The translations under genes were made by a program, and so were the position numbers. A stretch of 64,000 nucleotides of DNA from Eutypella sp. D-1 (Eukaryota; Ascomycota; Sordariomycetes; Xylariales; Diatrypaceae): the NCBI GenBank assembly GCA_023313575.1, contig JAJTTP010000002.1, forward strand, positions 1,550,001 through 1,614,000. Reading direction: 5' to 3'. Below the pieces are notes generated by a model. It was not told the origin of the DNA and did not search any database. It saw nothing but the letters and a program-made list of their open reading frames with translations. Shown here piece by piece: positions 24,233 to 36,683 of this stretch. The stretch's first letter is position 1. The number at the start of each line of letters is the position of its first letter.

Positions 24233-27200
24233 CTGGATACCCCCCCTTGCGTCCCCTCCGCCATTTTCCCGACCCTGCTCCAGTACACCCGCAGGCTGAG
24301 CACCCGCACCCGCACCCGCACCCACACCCTTTCCCTTGACCATATCTTTGCCCTTCCCTTTGCCCGTCCCCGTCAAATCCCCCGCACCTCCCTCGGGCCC
24401 AGCAAGCCCAAGCCCGAACCCGGCAGCACCACCAACGCCGACGCCAAAACCGCGGGCCCTCGCGGCGCGCTCGGCCCTGCGCTCCGCACGGGCTTGATCG
24501 TCGGCCTCGAGGGCGCGCTCCCAGGCCTCGTAGATACCCGGGCCAGCGGCGCCGGCGACGCCGGGGCCCCAGGCGCGACGGCCGCAGGCCTCGCAGGCGG
24601 CGGCGCGGGGACGCCAGCCGCGCTGGCGGAGGTCGGCGGCGCGGCGGACGCCGTCGAAGAGCTGGCGGTCGAGGAGGCGGGAGGCGAGGCCGAGGATGGA
24701 CTCCTCGTACGCGTAGGCCGCGAACACGGATGCGAGCACCGCGCGCAGGTCCGCGAGGCTCGGGCTCGCCGCCGCCGCGCGCGCCAGGAACGCCCGCAGG
24801 ATCCGCAGGAATGCCGCACTGCCGTCCGCCGGACCGCCCGCGAGAACGACTCCGTTGCTGTTGCTGTTGCTGTTGCTCTTAATGCTACTGTTACCAACGC
24901 CGGCTTGCTGGAGCTGGTACGGGGGGCGGTTGTCGTCGTCGACGTTGCCGCGCGTCGACGTCGCCGTTAGCAGCGCTGTGAATGTGTGCTGGACGAGCGA
25001 GCGCAAGAGCGCGACGAGTTTCTCGCTGTCGAGCACGCGCGCTGACGGTACGGCTTCCTCGTCTTCTGGTGCCTCGCGATTCTCGGTCGGCGCGACCACG
25101 GACGACAGTCGGCGGGTGATCTGCACGGTCGTCTCGATCAGGTCGAGCCACAACTTCTCATCTGGAGCAAGTTCCTCGTCCGGTGTGGATGGATCGCGTC
25201 GCCGCTGGATCGAGTTGGTCTTCCTCGCTGTCTTCATCTGGCCCTGGCACAGCCAGATGCCGACGTGCGTGTATTTTTGCAGGCCCCTGAGGAGCTCTTC
25301 GGCCGCTTCTTCTACGTTTAGTTTATCACTGCCGTCATCCGTTCCCGAGACGAGACCCTGGAGAGCAGATTCTAATGTGTTCAAATGTCTGGTGAGTCGG
25401 TCCATGGCATCTTGCACCTGTCCTTCACGTGCCATCAAAATGACAGCGGCGTCAATAACACCGGTGTCTTCCATTGTCGGCAGTAATTCCTCTAACCTCA
25501 GGTCCGTAGCCTGGACAATCCCGACATAGTCGGAGACGTGGGTAGGATTGTATCGACACATCAACTGCACGTACTGCTCGATGAAGTCCCGGTCTAGCTT
25601 GCTTGGCCGGCCATGTGACGGCGAGGCCTCCGAGTCGGGTTCCAGAAGAGCTTTGAGGTACTCGTACTGTAGCTCAGGCTGATCAACGAGCGAATCCACC
25701 ACGAACCTATGCAGTTCTGGAGCATGGGTATCGAGTGTGCGTGCGGCGCGGACCGGATCAAGCTCGACTAAGATGTCTGGGTGCTGCTTCAACACATCAT
25801 GGATATCTTGCAATTGTTTCTTAGTTAGCCGTGCCTGCGCTCTTAGGCTGTCTGAAATGCAGTCAAAGATCTCTTCCTGGTCCTCGGGATCCTCAAAATA
25901 CGTCTGAATCAACTTCCCGTACTGCTGCTCTGTCTTGTAAATGCGCTTCAGAATCCGATAGAAGCCAGCCTTTTTGAAAAGAGGCATCATGGGTGACAGG
26001 TCAGGAGGCTGGTATATTGAGAGCAGGTATTCCGCGCTCAGCTGCGCATCTTCGGCCAGGTCCGGCCCGGGATAATTGCAGAGGCCGGTGATGACCCTGT
26101 TGAGGGTGGATCCGGGTATAAGGAGGTATTGCGAGAACTTAGGTAGATTGCGCGCGATGAACATGTCGAGATAGATAGTGTCCTCCGGAGCGAACTCGGC
26201 CGGATCCATGATTTCCAGCAATATCGAAACGACATATTGCCGGTCGACAGTCAGCCCGAATATCTGCTCCTCGGGCAGGTCTTTCCCGGTGCCGCCATTC
26301 AGGGGCTTCTCTTGAGACTCGTTGAGGAACGAGTCCTCGAAAGCCTCGTTGAGCGCGCTTAGGAAGCTTGGTGCGTCGAATCTGAGGATCATTCGAAGAT
26401 ATGGGAAGGATGGTTCTTGGGACTGTCCCGGGCTCGTAAGGAAAGGCGTACCAGTGCCCTTAGGCCAAGCTATGCTTTGACCGGAGAACAAGAACCAATA
26501 TATTTCAGCTTTTGCTTGTAATGCTACCGCATCTTCCATGTACTCTCCTGTAGGGTATACCCTGCCTGTCAAGGTATATGAGAGGTAAGGAAATATCTTC
26601 AAAGCATTCACGCCAAACATCTCGTCATTGATAGAGCGCCCAGAGAATGTCTGGCCCTCTTCTTGGAAAAGAGGGACCATAAGAGTAAGCAGATCTATTA
26701 GCGGCGTGATGTAGTCGATAAGGGCCTGGTTCCAGACGTAGATTAAGGCATCGTAGAGACCGTGTTGCTTGCACAATGATGTGACCTGGTCTATATCGAG
26801 GGTTGAGGTGTCCATGTGACAGATCATCTCCTCCAGTCGACTCTCCCACCCTTTGGCCACATAATGGGCAACCATCGCCTTCACGGCCGTCGGCGGAACA
26901 GAGGTGATGGTCTTCTCGAGTATGTATGGCTCTAAGGTTTCCAGGAATATCCCTTCAACTTCTCCTTCCTCATACCACTCATACATCTCGTCGAAGAGGA
27001 AATCCTTATCGTCAACGCTCTGACACGCGATGAAGCACGTCTCTGCCAGCTCACGTAAATGTTGGTCATTTGCTGCAGCGGTGTTTCTCTGTCGCTGTCC
27101 AAAAGCGTACTTCAAAGATGCGCTCATGATCTCTAAAAGCTTGTCGCGTACCATCTGGTGTCTGAGGCCGGCGTCTTCAGGCAGCCCCACGGTGAGCTTA

Positions 27201-29247
27201 TCCGCATCGCCTGTGTAATACGACGTTGCGAGCTGAATAGCAGCGACGTAGTCACCGTTTTCCATCAACGCGATCAGCCGGTCAGCCCAGTTTGACAGAG
27301 TGCCGATAGAGACAGCGTTAAAACCTAGCAGGAATATCCGCCCTTTGTATGCTTTAAAACTCATGTAGAATGCATCCGCGACCACGCCATGCATCGATGT
27401 ATCTTCTTCATCGAGCTGCTCCACGAGAGTGTGCAGCTGCTTGGAGAATAGGTCTTTATGGTATATATACTTGTGAATGAGGTCAAACGCCTCAGTCATT
27501 CTCATAGACCTATCTTCGAGGACAATCAGCCTCTGGGTGATGGTTAGGATGGTCAAGACAGAACGGCTGAGCCACTGGACGGCGACAATAGCCTCTTCGC
27601 ACTTCCACCGGCTCCTAGCCCTAAACTTTAGTGTTGGCGGCTTATCCTTGTCATCTGATGGTATCTCATCGACATCTAAGACGGTCAGGACGTTGGACCA
27701 GCAGTAGACGAGCTTCGCTTTGGACGTGGTGCTACCCGTGGCAGAATCCGGCACCTTAAGCTTGACAGCCGGGAACCAGGCCAGACAGCCGCTCATAGCG
27801 CTGTGAGGCGCAACATCCTTGGGCCGCGCAGATTTATGCTGGGTCTGAGCAACGGGGGTTGTGGATACAATGACGAGGAGATAAGGTGTCAGCATCGCAG
27901 TTAGACCCATGGAGTCGGTCGCGCGGTCGACGTTTCCTAGCGGTAACGGAGAGAAGGCGAGTACTGTGCTGGGCTTCAAGGGTTTGCCCGTAGGTGCTGG
28001 GGTATCTGGATATCTCCCAAGTATCCTCACCGTCCTCACTGTCCTACCGAGGGCGCCTGTACCGCGAGTTGCCAGATGAGAAAATGCCATACCGCGCGCA
28101 TCTGCCGAGACCAAGGCGGTATGCCTCGTTCCTAGGAAGCCTAAGTGGGTGACGGGTACTTTGGGTAGATGACCGTCCATAGTTCGGTTTTGTAGGTGTG
28201 AGGGGTGGAGGTGCGGGATGTGTAGAAATGGACGGGAAGCCCGACTCGTGTCCCAGGTGAAGATGCTCCCGTCCTCATGACCGCCGCCTATCGTGGTATG
28301 ATCGGCAGAAATGGTGATGGCAGTGACGGGCCCCGACTCGACGGCTATGATGTGTGAATAATACTATATTAACGCAACTGGAAATCACAACGTACCTTTT
28401 GTGCCCGGGCCGATGATCATTTTTAAATTTTGGTTGTAATCAAACATTAATATTATTCCTTTAGAGGTGCCCAGAACGATGGAGGCAGCGATGGCTATGC
28501 AAGTAGGAGAACCGAAGTTCCGCTTGCCAGCCTCGGAGAAAGCCTGGCCGTTTAACTTCTTGAGCTTCGTCCACCGCACAACTTCCCATGGAGGGGAGGT
28601 TTCGGCGTCGCCGGGATCAGACGGGAGGTGACTGCTCAGTGAGACATTTCTACTGTGTCCGGTGAGGAAAGCGGGCGAGGAAGGTCGCGGGCTGAGGTTA
28701 GAAGGTGAGGATATTCGGGATTGGAATCGCTGGTCGAAGGGTCTGAAGGAGGGAGTTGGACTACTAAGACCGGGTCGCGATGCTAAGGAGGGAAGGACAC
28801 TGCTGCCAGGAGAGGATAGCATTGAACCCTAAAAGAATGATTTTATTAGAGGTCGGAAACCCAACGGAAACCCAAAAGAAGAGTCACGTTTGAACCTACT
28901 TGTATTGAAGGAGTGTCATCTGGTATAGATTGCAAGGAGCCTATGGGACTTCCAACCCTCCTAGGTAAGCCCTCGGCAGACCCCTCGGCAGACCCCTCCT
29001 CAGAAAGATCATCGCGCTCCCGCAAGAGCTGCCGGTAGCGGTTACCCAAAGGGTTGCTCGTGTTTGACGTGGGCTCGGCATCTTCTTGCTGTCTCTCTTC
29101 CTCGAGGATCTCGGCTATGTGTTCTTGTCCCTTAACGGTGTCCTCATCGTTATCGGAATGGGCTTGGTCCGGACCCAGATCTAGGTGGTCGTCGTCGTTG
29201 TCCATATCGACAACCCCATGGTCTCTCGCCGGAGAAGGTGTGCTCAT
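24014..29247 (-). CDS. vps8: Vps8, CORVET tethering complex subunit
   Basis: Exons 28900-29247, 28396-28828 and 24014-28344 encode 1703 aa. The introns (71 and 51 bp) have GTAGGT and GTACGT donors with TAG acceptors. Family role: Vps8 is the CORVET-specific subunit that binds Rab5/Vps21 and tethers early endosomes. Seen here: an acidic, Ser/Pro-rich N-terminus; WD-like beta-propeller strands from about residue 200 ('IVLGTSKGIILMFD', 'GGGHEDGSIFTWD'); a long alpha-solenoid with clathrin-repeat-like helices through the middle; and a C-terminal RING-H2. The RING is split: Cys1511 and Cys1514 are separated from C1650-x-H1652-x2-H1655-x2-C1658 by about 135 residues of Arg/Gly/Lys/Gln low complexity, including eight Gln. 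The protein ends four residues after Cys1699, so the usual last Cys is missing unless another exon follows. Confidence 0.92.
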
Positions 29248-29491
29248 CGAACTGAAGACGCCGCAGACATCGCTTCGGGAAGAGTTCCTCGGGTTTGGAT
29301 CGTTGGTTGGTTACCTGAGGTTAAGTGAATTGAGTATCCAGGTGGGCGATCCGGTGGTGTGGTGTCTTATCGAATAGTCCAGGTACGGGTGTTAGGATAC
29401 ACTAAGTAAGGTACGGCACCAGGTAAAAGTCGCCGGGGACAGGATTTGGAATAAGGCTAGTGGACTGTTCGGGTTGACTGCCGGATTCACG

Positions 29492-29528
29492 TTGTAATCG
29501 TTGTAAATCGTTATAATCGTTGCAATCG
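29492..29528. repeat. Four imperfect 9-10 bp tandem repeats
   Basis: Units TTGTAATCG, TTGTAAATCG, TTATAATCG and TTGCAATCG follow each other without gaps. They lie about 245-280 bp upstream of vps8 and could be promoter binding sites or simple slippage. Confidence 0.8.
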
Positions 29529-29570
29529 TCAAGAAACGTGCAAGTATGGATAAGTGTAAGTAGTAGTAGC

Positions 29571-29600
29571 AGTCGTCGTAGTCGTAGTCGTAGTCGTAGT
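29571..29600. repeat. GTAGTC hexamer microsatellite
   Basis: About five GTAGTC-like units in the divergent vps8/GPALPP promoter region. Confidence 0.85.
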
Positions 29601-30115
29601 TTAGGCAGCTCCTACTCGATATACATACTTACTAGGTGGTAATAGTAAGCTTTAAGCTCCGCGGCTGCGGTTCCTCCTGCCTTGCCTTGTCGCATCAAGC
29701 AGCGCACCCAGCAACCAATCACGGACAACTTACATGACGCTAACCCAGCTCTCCGGCCCTGGTCGATCTCCACTAGATCCACATAATAATTGCATATCAA
29801 TTGGCCGGGGACCCGGGTGCCAGATATCGTCATTGGCTTAGCCGCTCATGTACCTGTAGTTACGTACCTTTTTAAACGTCTGACCGTGCGTGCGCTCAAT
29901 TCAGCTCCGTCACCTTATAAGTTTACCTACATGTTACTTTACTTTACGCTTTATGTAGAAAGTACACCAAAACACCCTCCCGTCTTTTTTTTTCCCCTAT
30001 ACTTTTGATAGAAACAACCTGGGAAAGAAAAGGGGAAAAAAAGGGACTTGGAATTTCAACACGTGGAATCCCAAGCCATTAAACACAGTCGACACCGGCC
30101 CGGCCCATTACCACA

Positions 30116-31387
30116 ATGGCCTCGATAGGACCCCAGCTACCGCCGCACCTCGCGAAGCGCAAACGCGACCCGGACGAGGACGACGGGGACGGCGCCGCGG
30201 CGCCCGACTCCCCGCCGGCGAAGGTGCAGGCGCGCGAGGTCGGGGGCGAGAACGAGAATGCGAACGACAGTAGGGATGTATCACGAGGCTACGAGAGCGA
30301 CAATGACGACGACGACGATGATGGGTTCGGTCCGTCCGCGCCAGGAGCAGACAAGAAGACGTCGACGTCAGCAGCTACATCATCTAGACCGTCGATCGGC
30401 CCTACATTACCACCACCGCCGCCTCCTGCCGGAGTCGCGACGAACGCAGATGAAATCGCACTCGACGACGATGATGATGATGATGACGATGACATCGGTC
30501 CGGGTCCCGCGCCAGCACCAAACAACCCACAAAAAGCCCCCATCGGCCCAACGGCACCACCACCGGCAGCACCGCCAGCAAAGCGCGTCCACGGTCCAGC
30601 GCCACCACCAGCACCTCTTTCCGAAAAACCCATCAACTCCCCCAACTCCGACTCCTCCGATGACGACGACGACTACGGCCCGGCCCTACCAACCTCATCA
30701 TCGCACCAGCAGCGCCAGCAAGCCGCAGCGCGCGCGGGCGCCTTCGCCGCCGCCCCCGCAGAGTCCTCCACGGCGGCCCCGCGACGCGACGACTGGATGC
30801 TGGCGCCGCCGAGCGGCGGCGGCGGGTACCGGGAGGCGGACCCGACGAAAATCAAGAACCGGAAGTTCGCGAGCAACGCGCGCGTCGGCGGGAGCGCCGC
30901 GTCCCGGGACCCGCAGGGCAAAGGGGAGATCAGCAGTATCTGGACGGAGACGCCGGAGGAGAAGCGGCGGCGGCTCGCGGACGCCGTGCTCGGGCGGGGC
31001 GGGGGCGGGGACAAGGACGGAGGAGGAGGGGCGCAGCAGTCGTCGCGTCGCACGACGACGACTACGACCGTCGCTGGCCCTCCCGTCGCCGCGGATCAGA
31101 AGGCTCGTATCCAGTCGTACACGGAGACGACGCGGGGGCGGAGCCTATACGAGGAACACCGGCTTTCGCGAGGCGGCAGCACTACCACCAACAGCACCAC
31201 CAACAGCGGCGGACCAAGGAAACCGGGTGCGGATGAGGACGAGGAGGACGACGACCCCAGCAAGCGCGCCTTCGACCGGGAGAAGGACATGAAGATCGGG
31301 GGCCGCATCGGCGCCGCGCAGCGCCGGGAGCTGCTGAACCGGGCCGCGGACTTCGGCGGCCGTTTCGAAAAGGGGAAGTACCTGTGA
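30116..31387 (+). CDS. GPALPP-motif / DUF3752 protein
   Basis: A single exon encodes 423 aa. The N-terminal 225 residues are disordered, alternating Asp/Glu runs with Pro/Ala stretches, and carry repeated GPALPP-like motifs (IGPQLPP at residue 4, IGPTLPP, IGPTAPP, YGPALP). The C-terminal half matches the DUF3752 pattern: 'DDWMLAPP', a KNRKFASN segment, 'SSIWTETPEEKRRRLADAVLG', 'RSLYEEHR' and a basic end with 'AFDREKDMKIG'. The human relative is GPALPP1; no biochemical role is established, and a nuclear location is inferred from the basic/acidic composition. Two other frames stay open for long stretches here only because of the extreme codon bias and simple repeats. The ATG at 30116 is immediately followed by the first GPALPP motif, which supports the start. 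Confidence 0.88.
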   Translation: MASIGPQLPPHLAKRKRDPDEDDGDGAAAPDSPPAKVQAREVGGENENANDSRDVSRGYESDNDDDDDDGFGPSAPGADKKTSTSAATSSRPSIGPTLPPPPPPAGVATNADEIALDDDDDDDDDDIGPGPAPAPNNPQKAPIGPTAPPPAAPPAKRVHGPAPPPAPLSEKPINSPNSDSSDDDDDYGPALPTSSSHQQRQQAAARAGAFAAAPAESSTAAPRRDDWMLAPPSGGGGYREADPTKIKNRKFASNARVGGSAASRDPQGKGEISSIWTETPEEKRRRLADAVLGRGGGGDKDGGGGAQQSSRRTTTTTTVAGPPVAADQKARIQSYTETTRGRSLYEEHRLSRGGSTTTNSTTNSGGPRKPGADEDEEDDDPSKRAFDREKDMKIGGRIGAAQRRELLNRAADFGGRFEKGKYL

Positions 31388-33089
31388 AAAAGAAGGGGAA
31401 AAAATCAAGTCAAGCTAAGCCAAACCAATACCGGTTCAGATGGGGTTGAATGGTTGGTTGGCCATGTCGCCTCAAGGATAGTCCCGTAAGTATGCCTTAG
31501 CAGGCCGTCGTCGTCTATGTTGCCTCTAGATGCTTTTCGCATGGCAACAGGACATAGTGGCAAGGATGGATCGGTATATAGGTACATGCATCCATATATT
31601 AATTAATGCAGGGGTAAACTCTAATTGTCAAGCAAACCCCCTGGCCTCTAATGAAGTGCGCGCGAGCGTGGACAACGTCTGGGCTTCATGTAGTGAAATT
31701 TCATTCCTCCTACCCCTATCCTACTACTACCACGATACATTGTGGGGTGCTGCTGCATCTACTGAAAATCACGGTCACGGTGTTGCAGGCCAGGGTCTTT
31801 CTTTCCCCCCCCTCCTTCTTTTCCCGCAAGGACTTCTTCGCATGAGATATTTCCATTCGGCTCGGTCTCGTCAGCTAAGCTCTCCTCTCGAACTAACTAA
31901 CTATTTTTCGGGCTTGACTTTTGTTTCACACTCCGCGTAGGCTTTAAATCGCGTTGCGTCGCTGACGCTCGTTTTTTTCTTTTTTCGCGAACTTAGGGAC
32001 TAACCACCAGGCCTCTCGATGATCGAGCAAAAAACTAAGGCAAGCTGGGCCAGGAAGCGAAGCTCTCTCGCGAACCGGATGGGGGGATAGATGAGACGGG
32101 AAGACCGGGACAGCAACGAGACAAATACAGAATCCGGAACTCCTCAGCCCACTTTTGCCTCGTCCTTGTTGGGAATCAATATAAGCATCTCCAGCCACCC
32201 GCCCGCCCGCCCGCCATATCTCCAACCAGCAAACCATCCGCGACAGCCATGCAAAATGATATCTTCCCACCGCCCGCCGCCCACCCCACTCCCCGCGCAC
32301 TCCGGCCCAAAATCTCAAATCAAGATAAAGAAGGTTGTCTGTTCGCCGCGTAGTCGAGAACTGGTAGAGCTGAGAGAAAACGGAGATAGATATTTCCGAT
32401 GTAAGAAAAAAATAAGCGATAAATATCAAGAACCCGAGCCCGTGCTTGCTCAGGTTAGAAATAAAGGAATAAAGACGCATTTGCCCTCTCAACCCTCAAG
32501 CATACACGCAACATCTCTGTCGCCCCCTTATCACCCGCCGAAGCCGTTGATGTCCTACTCGCACTTATGAGAGCTAGTAAGGGAGATGAAAACGGCGGGG
32601 TGGAATAACTATAGCCAACGGACTCCAGCGAGAAAGGTTCATTGGGGGGCAAGATGTGGTAAAATTAACTCCTTCTGTGGCGGGGCGGAGCTCGTCGCTG
32701 TAGGTATGATACCCTACTTCCTCGAAGATAGCCTCGAGGCTCCCACGGATGTGTCCGATATGCGGATCGCCGAGTTCTTCGAGTTTGGAAGCATTGTCAC
32801 TGCTACGACGGCCATAGTCACCGCCCGAAACAGATTATAAATATAGCGTATTCGGGTCGGTCCCCGGGGGGCAGCAGCAGCAGCGAACTGTCGACCAGTA
32901 AATATGTACGTGCTGCGAATTCGCATGTTGCATCATGTGCGGGCACGTCTAGCCCGGAAAAGGGGGCCGGCACAGCATCTCATAAGACTCCTCTGTTCTC
33001 GTTGCAAGCTGTATATATATATGCATATGTATAGTACCTGGAGGAAGCGAGTAATGATACCAATCAACAAACAATTAATGACTTCTTAC
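31388..33089. other. Convergent spacer between GPALPP and RING-H2 genes
   Basis: 1.7 kb with both flanking genes ending towards it. The longest ORFs (31944-32492 minus; 32091-32570 plus) overlap each other on opposite strands and have no recognisable domain. A GCCC/CCGC run at 32200-32212 is simple repeat. No gene is supported. Confidence 0.5.
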
Positions 33090-34683
33090 TCAAGGAGGGG
33101 TCGACCGGACTCCAGCCTCCAACTGGGACGGTGTCGTAGCCGCGTTGGCGCCGCTCGAAGGCGCCGCCTGTGCAGCCTGATCATTCCTCCGCATCAACTG
33201 GTTCATCTGAAACGGTGGGAACCTGCCACGAAACCGTGAAAACCATCCAGCATTTTCCGTTGCACTAGGCGGCGGATAGTGAACAGCGGGGGTTTGGGCC
33301 GTTCTTCTTCGTTGCGGTCGTTGTGTGCGATACGCGCCGCGACTATCCGGCCCCATGCGTTGCGCACCGCCCAGGCGTCCTCCAAACAATAGGCGTGGCC
33401 CTCGGGACCAAGGACCAAATGTGCGCTGGGGCGATCTGGGCATGTTCACGCCAGAAGTTCGCGCCGGGTCGCGGGCGCTTCGAGATGGGTGATTCGGGTC
33501 GCCCTCTGCTGCGGGAGGTCGGGGCTTTGGCGTGTAATAGTCTGCCTTGCATAGGGGGCAGCAGGCGCGCCGGTTCGTGAGCCAGGGGTCAACGCAGACA
33601 GCATGGAACGCATGGCCGCAGGTTAACCCGCGAACATCGTCATCATCCTCGAGTGTATCGATACAAATCGCGCATGTATCGCCCGACGTTCCCATCAGCT
33701 CTGGAGGTAGTGCAGCATCTATATGCTCATCGTCATCCTCGTCGTCGCTCACGCTCCCTTCCTGACCCTTCATCGTCCCGCTTGCGAGAGTTTGCACAGT
33801 CTGGGTGTGAGTCAAGGTGTTTTCGTTAATAGGTGCCTCCCCCTCGTTGTTACCGGCAACAGTGGGACCCGAAGTACTATCTCTATTGCCTGGAGAACCG
33901 TCCTTGGGTTTTTCGTCGCTTGCGGCGGGAGAGCCGCGCGCATTCGTCGGCTCGTCGATCGATTCACGTTCCTTTGACTGCAGCTCGGGCACGATACCCT
34001 CGACGCTACGTACGCTATTGGCACGACTAGCTGGCGCAGACACACCACCTGCCGTGGGTAAACCTTCTCTGGCGCGATCGGCCACCCACGTTTTGTATTT
34101 CATCATAGGGAACTTTTCGTTGACCTCATCCATCGTCATCAGCTTCTTCTCGCGGCGGCGGCGATGCGGCCGCGCAGGCATGTTTTCGAGGTTGATAGGC
34201 TCGCCGTTCTCGTCAACGGCTCGCATCTGCCGATTACGGGCATTATATCGAAAGCAGTACTTAACACCGACGATGATCCTGCACGTGATTGTTAGGAACA
34301 AAATGTCTCGATTGCGCCCAAGACAGCAGCCTGCCAAAATCAGAAGCTCACCACAAGTTGGTAAATACGACTCCAAACCCTAGCGCAACGAAAAATAGCA
34401 GGGGGTTACTACCACCTGCACCGCCGTCGCCTTGTTGGGGATTATCCGTCTCAGCAGGGTTGGTAGACTGCGGATCCGATGATTGCGACGTGGACAACGT
34501 GCTGGAAGCAATCGCAGACAACGTGGACGAGACGGCCGAACTCAACGAACTAGTCGGAGACGGACTAGGTGAAGATGAAGGTAAAGAAGTAGGTGGGGGC
34601 GGAGCCTCCTGACGAGCATGGTGTTCGACAGCCCGCACAACGGCGTAAGCACCGTCCACGAGGGCTTGATTGAAGCCTGCCAT
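33090..34683 (-). CDS. Membrane-anchored RING-H2 ubiquitin ligase
   Basis: Exons 34352-34683 and 33090-34278 encode 506 aa. The 73-bp intron (GTGAGC donor, CAG acceptor, CTAAC branch site) interrupts the codon for Trp111. Seen here: a Ser/Pro-rich N-terminus without a clear cleavable signal; one membrane segment at about 94-118; a basic stretch just after it (about 148-156); a disordered acidic region; and a complete RING-H2 at 313-354 (C-x2-C ... C-x-H-x2-H-x2-C ... C-x2-C). The C-terminal 150 residues are Arg/Pro-rich and disordered. The architecture fits an E3 ligase on an endomembrane with the RING facing the cytosol; the substrate and the compartment cannot be read from the sequence. The ATG at 34683 is the first in frame. 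Confidence 0.85.
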
Positions 34684-36640
34684 GCTGAATAGCACTTTAC
34701 CCCGTTAACGTCAAAACGTCGAAAACGTCGAGATCAGGGATGAATAAAACTTGAGTACACTCCGGTCGATCAATTAAAGGGACCCGTCCCGGCCAGGTGG
34801 ACCACGCGCGAATAGAACCAGAACCAAATGGGGATACGGAGGCAAGTGCCGACGGAGGGGTGGCGACCGACGATAAAACAGACGAACGGGATGAACCCTA
34901 CGTAAAGCGAAGCGTTCGAATCCAGGAGAAGGGTGCCATCTATAGGGTTATAATAATATCGCAATATGGCCAGTTTGTGTCAAAGCCGGTTTCAAATCCA
35001 GACCTGTCTTCGCTTTCGAGTCGCAATTGAAAGAGGCCTTGAGCTTATAGGGAATCCATATAGCATCCAGCAGGTTGACGATGGCGGCAAAACCAGTTCA
35101 ACAGGAGACCAAAAACGAGCGCAACGCCCAACCACCAAAGACCTCGGTCACTTGAGTGAGTTTGGGCGATGCGGGACTACAAAACCAGGTATGTAGTGCA
35201 GTATGTCTTGTATGTTGTTAGTCCAGTGGATGATGAGTGAGTGAGAAGAAAAAAAAAGGATAATGGGGTTAGGTAGAGAAAGAAAGAGAATGAGAAATTC
35301 AATTGTGTACCGTATGGAACAAACAAAGTAGGTACAGGTACAGTATGTTTGTTAGAGTACTATGTATGTTAGGGAACCAGGGAAGTGATGAGTGGATGAT
35401 GAGTGGATAGGTGGGTTTGGTGGTGGGTGCGTAGATGCGTGGGTTGTATGTGTGTGTATGGAGATGAGAGAGGTAAAGAAGGTTTACGAAGTGCTGGAAT
35501 GAGATGAATCGAGGGAGGTATGGGGACAAGAATCGGGACAAGAATTACTTAGTTAAAGTGATCAAAGTGAGTGCAGGTGATGAATCGAATAGAGTGGGCT
35601 GGCTGGCTGCGGGCAGGTAGGCTGGGGGGCTTGGGGGGGTCTTTTGGGGGGGGGCAGTCTAGGTCCAGTCCAGTTTCTGGGCACTTCTGGGGACCTGAAA
35701 GTCGCGCTAGTTTACCTACTTGGTAAGTAGGCTGGGGCTGGGGCTGGCAGTGGTGGAAACTGCGATGTCAGCAAGCATTGTTAGGCAAGTCAGGAAGGAA
35801 GTAGGTACCTGTGTATGTACTAATTAGGGGTGGATGGAGTGGGTCCCTATTGTGCTAAGCATATAATAAGTACTTTCAAGGTTTACTTGAGTAGTTGCGT
35901 ATGAGTATTATTATATTGGTATGTGAGTTTATGTGTTGGTTCTCAAGAATCTTCCAACACAAAAGTAGAAGCGACAAGAATAAACCAAATCGTATCTTCC
36001 CGTTTCTTGAATTTGCATTTTGTTGGTAGAGCAGTAATGTCTAATAACAAATCTTATACGAAGTTGCAACGGTAGTATCAATCAAGAAGGGGTGACAGTG
36101 GGACCATGAGCGGGTAAAGGACTTGGGCGTCCTGATTGGCTAGGTTGAAATCTATTCAGAGCTATATACTACTACTTGAGCTCCTACGCCCCATGAGCCA
36201 GCCCTGAGGGACTGCTCAAAAGGGAAGAAACACCACTACCTACTTAGGTACCTGTGTGCACTTCTTCCAGACCTGCCAGAGCGCTAAGCGGTTACAATAA
36301 AGATTTTATACAGTAGAACTGATACGGATAGTTTGTATGTAGCCAAGTACCTGACTCTTGCTAATGTTCCACTATACTGCGGTGGATAAGTCACTAATTG
36401 CGTAGTACCATGTAGTAACACTTAGTTCATATTAGCGCTGTTCATATGAGAACTCAGAAAAAAGCTCTTTAATATTACGGAATGAGTCGCCTCTGGGGGC
36501 CTCTGGGACCAGAGTGATTGGATGACGAACATTGGTGCAAGTTTGGGGTGCAAGTCAACCTGTAACGCTACGCTACTCTAGTTACTACTAGCTACTATAG
36601 TATATCTTGGGTGGCGATCAGTTGACTGACTACTTGACTA

Positions 36641-36683
36641 CTTGGGGCAGCACTTGGGACAGCACTTGGGGCAGCCCTTGGGG
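36641..36683. repeat. 12-bp tandem repeat, about 3.5 copies
   Basis: Units CTTGGGGCAGCA, CTTGGGACAGCA and CTTGGGGCAGCC, then a partial fourth. It lies in the gene-free region and only mimics coding sequence. Confidence 0.85.

Larger units (their letters stand above)
29248..30115. other. Divergent promoter region between vps8 and the GPALPP gene
   Basis: An 868-bp region between two outward-facing starts. It contains four imperfect TTGTAATCG units (29492-29528), a GTAGTC hexamer array (29571-29600) and T/A-rich tracts just before the GPALPP start. No gene is supported. Confidence 0.65.

Noticed and set aside
24137..24970. 277-codon plus-strand ORF opposite the 3' end of vps8
   Set aside because: Antisense of the low-complexity RING insertion in vps8; no independent support.
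30258..31292. 344-codon plus-strand ORF within the GPALPP gene
   Set aside because: It is a shifted frame of a repetitive GC-rich exon. The product is all Arg/Thr/His low complexity, whereas the chosen frame has GPALPP motifs and DUF3752.
32091..32570. 159-codon ORF with ATG between GPALPP and RING-H2 genes
   Set aside because: Overlaps a longer minus-strand ORF, is Pro/Ser/His-rich without a domain, and has no clear introns or neighbours supporting it. It could be real but cannot be supported.
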